Below, in pieces: positions 63,413-64,000 of a DNA stretch of 64,000 nt; the stretch's first letter is position 1; every line of letters begins with the position of its first letter. The position numbers and the translations under genes were made by a program. The stretch lies in contig NZ_GL890993.1 in assembly GCF_000212855.1 (NCBI RefSeq), positions 1,925,603-1,989,602 on the forward strand. Reading direction: 5' to 3'. The notes beneath the pieces were generated by a model that had not been told where the DNA came from, did no database searches, and was given only the letters and a program-made list of their open reading frames with translations. This stretch comes from Streptococcus sanguinis SK355 (GTDB lineage: Bacteria; Bacillota; Bacilli; Lactobacillales; Streptococcaceae).

Positions 63413-64000
63413 TTATTCTTCTCCAATCAAGCGCAAGAGATAGTGACCATATTCATTCTTTTTCAATGGCTGCGCCAATTCATGCACTTGCTCTTTAGTG
63501 ATATAGCCCATACGATAGGCAATTTCTTCCAGATTTGCCACCTGAACGTTCTGCATCCGCTGAACTGTTTCGATATATTGAGCTGCCTCTAAGAGACTTT
63601 CATGAGTTCCTGTATCCAACCAAGCAAAACCACGTCCCATGAGCTCAACAGACAAATCACCACGATCCAAGTAGGCCTTGTTGACATCTGTGATTTCCAG
63701 TTCTCCTCGAGGACTTGGTTTAATGTTCTTGGCAATTTCTACAACATCGTTATCATAGAAATAGAGTCCAGTCACTGCATAGTTAGAGCGCGGCTGTTCC
63801 GGTTTTTCTTCGATGGAGATAGCATTCATATTCTCATCAAATTCTACAACACCAAAGCGCTCTGGATCCTTGACATGATAGCCAAAAACAGTTGCTCCTT
63901 TTTCCTTAGCTGCAGCATTTTGGAGCATCTTACTTAGACCTGGTCCATGGTAGATATTATCCCCAAGAATCAGCGCCACGCGATCATCTCCAATAAAATC
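63413..64000 (-). CDS. rmlA: Glucose-1-phosphate thymidylyltransferase, 5' end outside the window
   Basis: The C-terminal two thirds of RmlA (196 codons), which makes dTDP-glucose from glucose-1-phosphate and dTTP. The reading frame runs open to the window edge. Seen are [30 protein letters not shown] (here [15 protein letters not shown]), [37 protein letters not shown] and [16 protein letters not shown], all family hallmarks. First visible gene of the rml operon; its product feeds RmlB and RmlC. Confidence 0.95.
   Translation of the reverse strand, partial: DFIGDDRVALILGDNIYHGPGLSKMLQNAAAKEKGATVFGYHVKDPERFGVVEFDENMNAISIEEKPEQPRSNYAVTGLYFYDNDVVEIAKNIKPSPRGELEITDVNKAYLDRGDLSVELMGRGFAWLDTGTHESLLEAAQYIETVQRMQNVQVANLEEIAYRMGYITKEQVHELAQPLKKNEYGHYLLRLIGEE

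Overview
The window reads as chromosome of a low-GC Gram-positive coccus, most likely a sanguinis/mitis-group Streptococcus (S. sanguinis or a close relative is my best guess, from gene content only). Supporting signs are AdcR-type zinc operators in front of histidine-triad genes, a PyrR-controlled pyrR-pyrP-pyrB-carA-carB operon, NiaR-controlled niacin uptake, a GlnR box in front of a fused glutamine transporter, and an rml locus for dTDP-rhamnose. No phage, insertion sequence, CRISPR array, tRNA or rRNA was recognised.

Layout. 1-1300: 5' end of a pht-like histidine-triad gene behind the zinc-binding lipoprotein gene adcAII, under two AdcR boxes. 1516-8890: pyrimidine operon with a PyrR attenuator. 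8977-11600: a histidine-triad/leucine-rich-repeat lipoprotein with its own two AdcR boxes, so two zinc-starvation units bracket the pyr operon. 11659-21190: small housekeeping and membrane genes, niaX-niaR, a Nudix hydrolase, two GNAT acetyltransferases, uvrB and two CPBP membrane proteases. 21296-24326: GlnR-box glutamine/amino-acid ABC transporter. 24351-32200: a tandem array of secreted membrane-anchored serine hydrolases in the order A-B-A-B plus a 5' fragment, all leftward from one consensus promoter; one B copy is broken by two single-base losses in A-tracts. 32323-34210: an antibiotic-resistance-type ABC-F gene behind a leader with a three-codon ORF and a terminator. 34217-37021: an AT-rich TetR / DHA2 efflux / beta-repeat cassette flanked by a 44-bp direct repeat that includes the last codons of an ABC-F gene, a sign of lateral insertion. 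37140-41892: a heterodimeric ABC exporter and an MFS protein. 42018-47957: the ypmB-aspC ... asnS neighbourhood, with several unrecognised genes between aspC and asnS. 48004-54777: MarR/FMN-reductase pair, yaaA, vanZ-like, DUF1836-trhA, and a vitamin B6 salvage locus (ECF S component, pyridoxal kinase, divergent MocR-type regulator). 54798-58281: a second heterodimeric ABC exporter. 58369-64000: YjbR-like, cutC, a GNAT fusion, a ypmS-like gene, and rmlA-rmlC-rmlB, with an elaborate nested inverted-repeat element between rmlC and rmlB.

The candidates most deserving attention are the serine-hydrolase array with its broken or switchable member, the ABC-F leader and the adjacent duplicated-end cassette, the nested hairpin element in the rml operon, and the unrecognised paralogous genes inserted between aspC and asnS.
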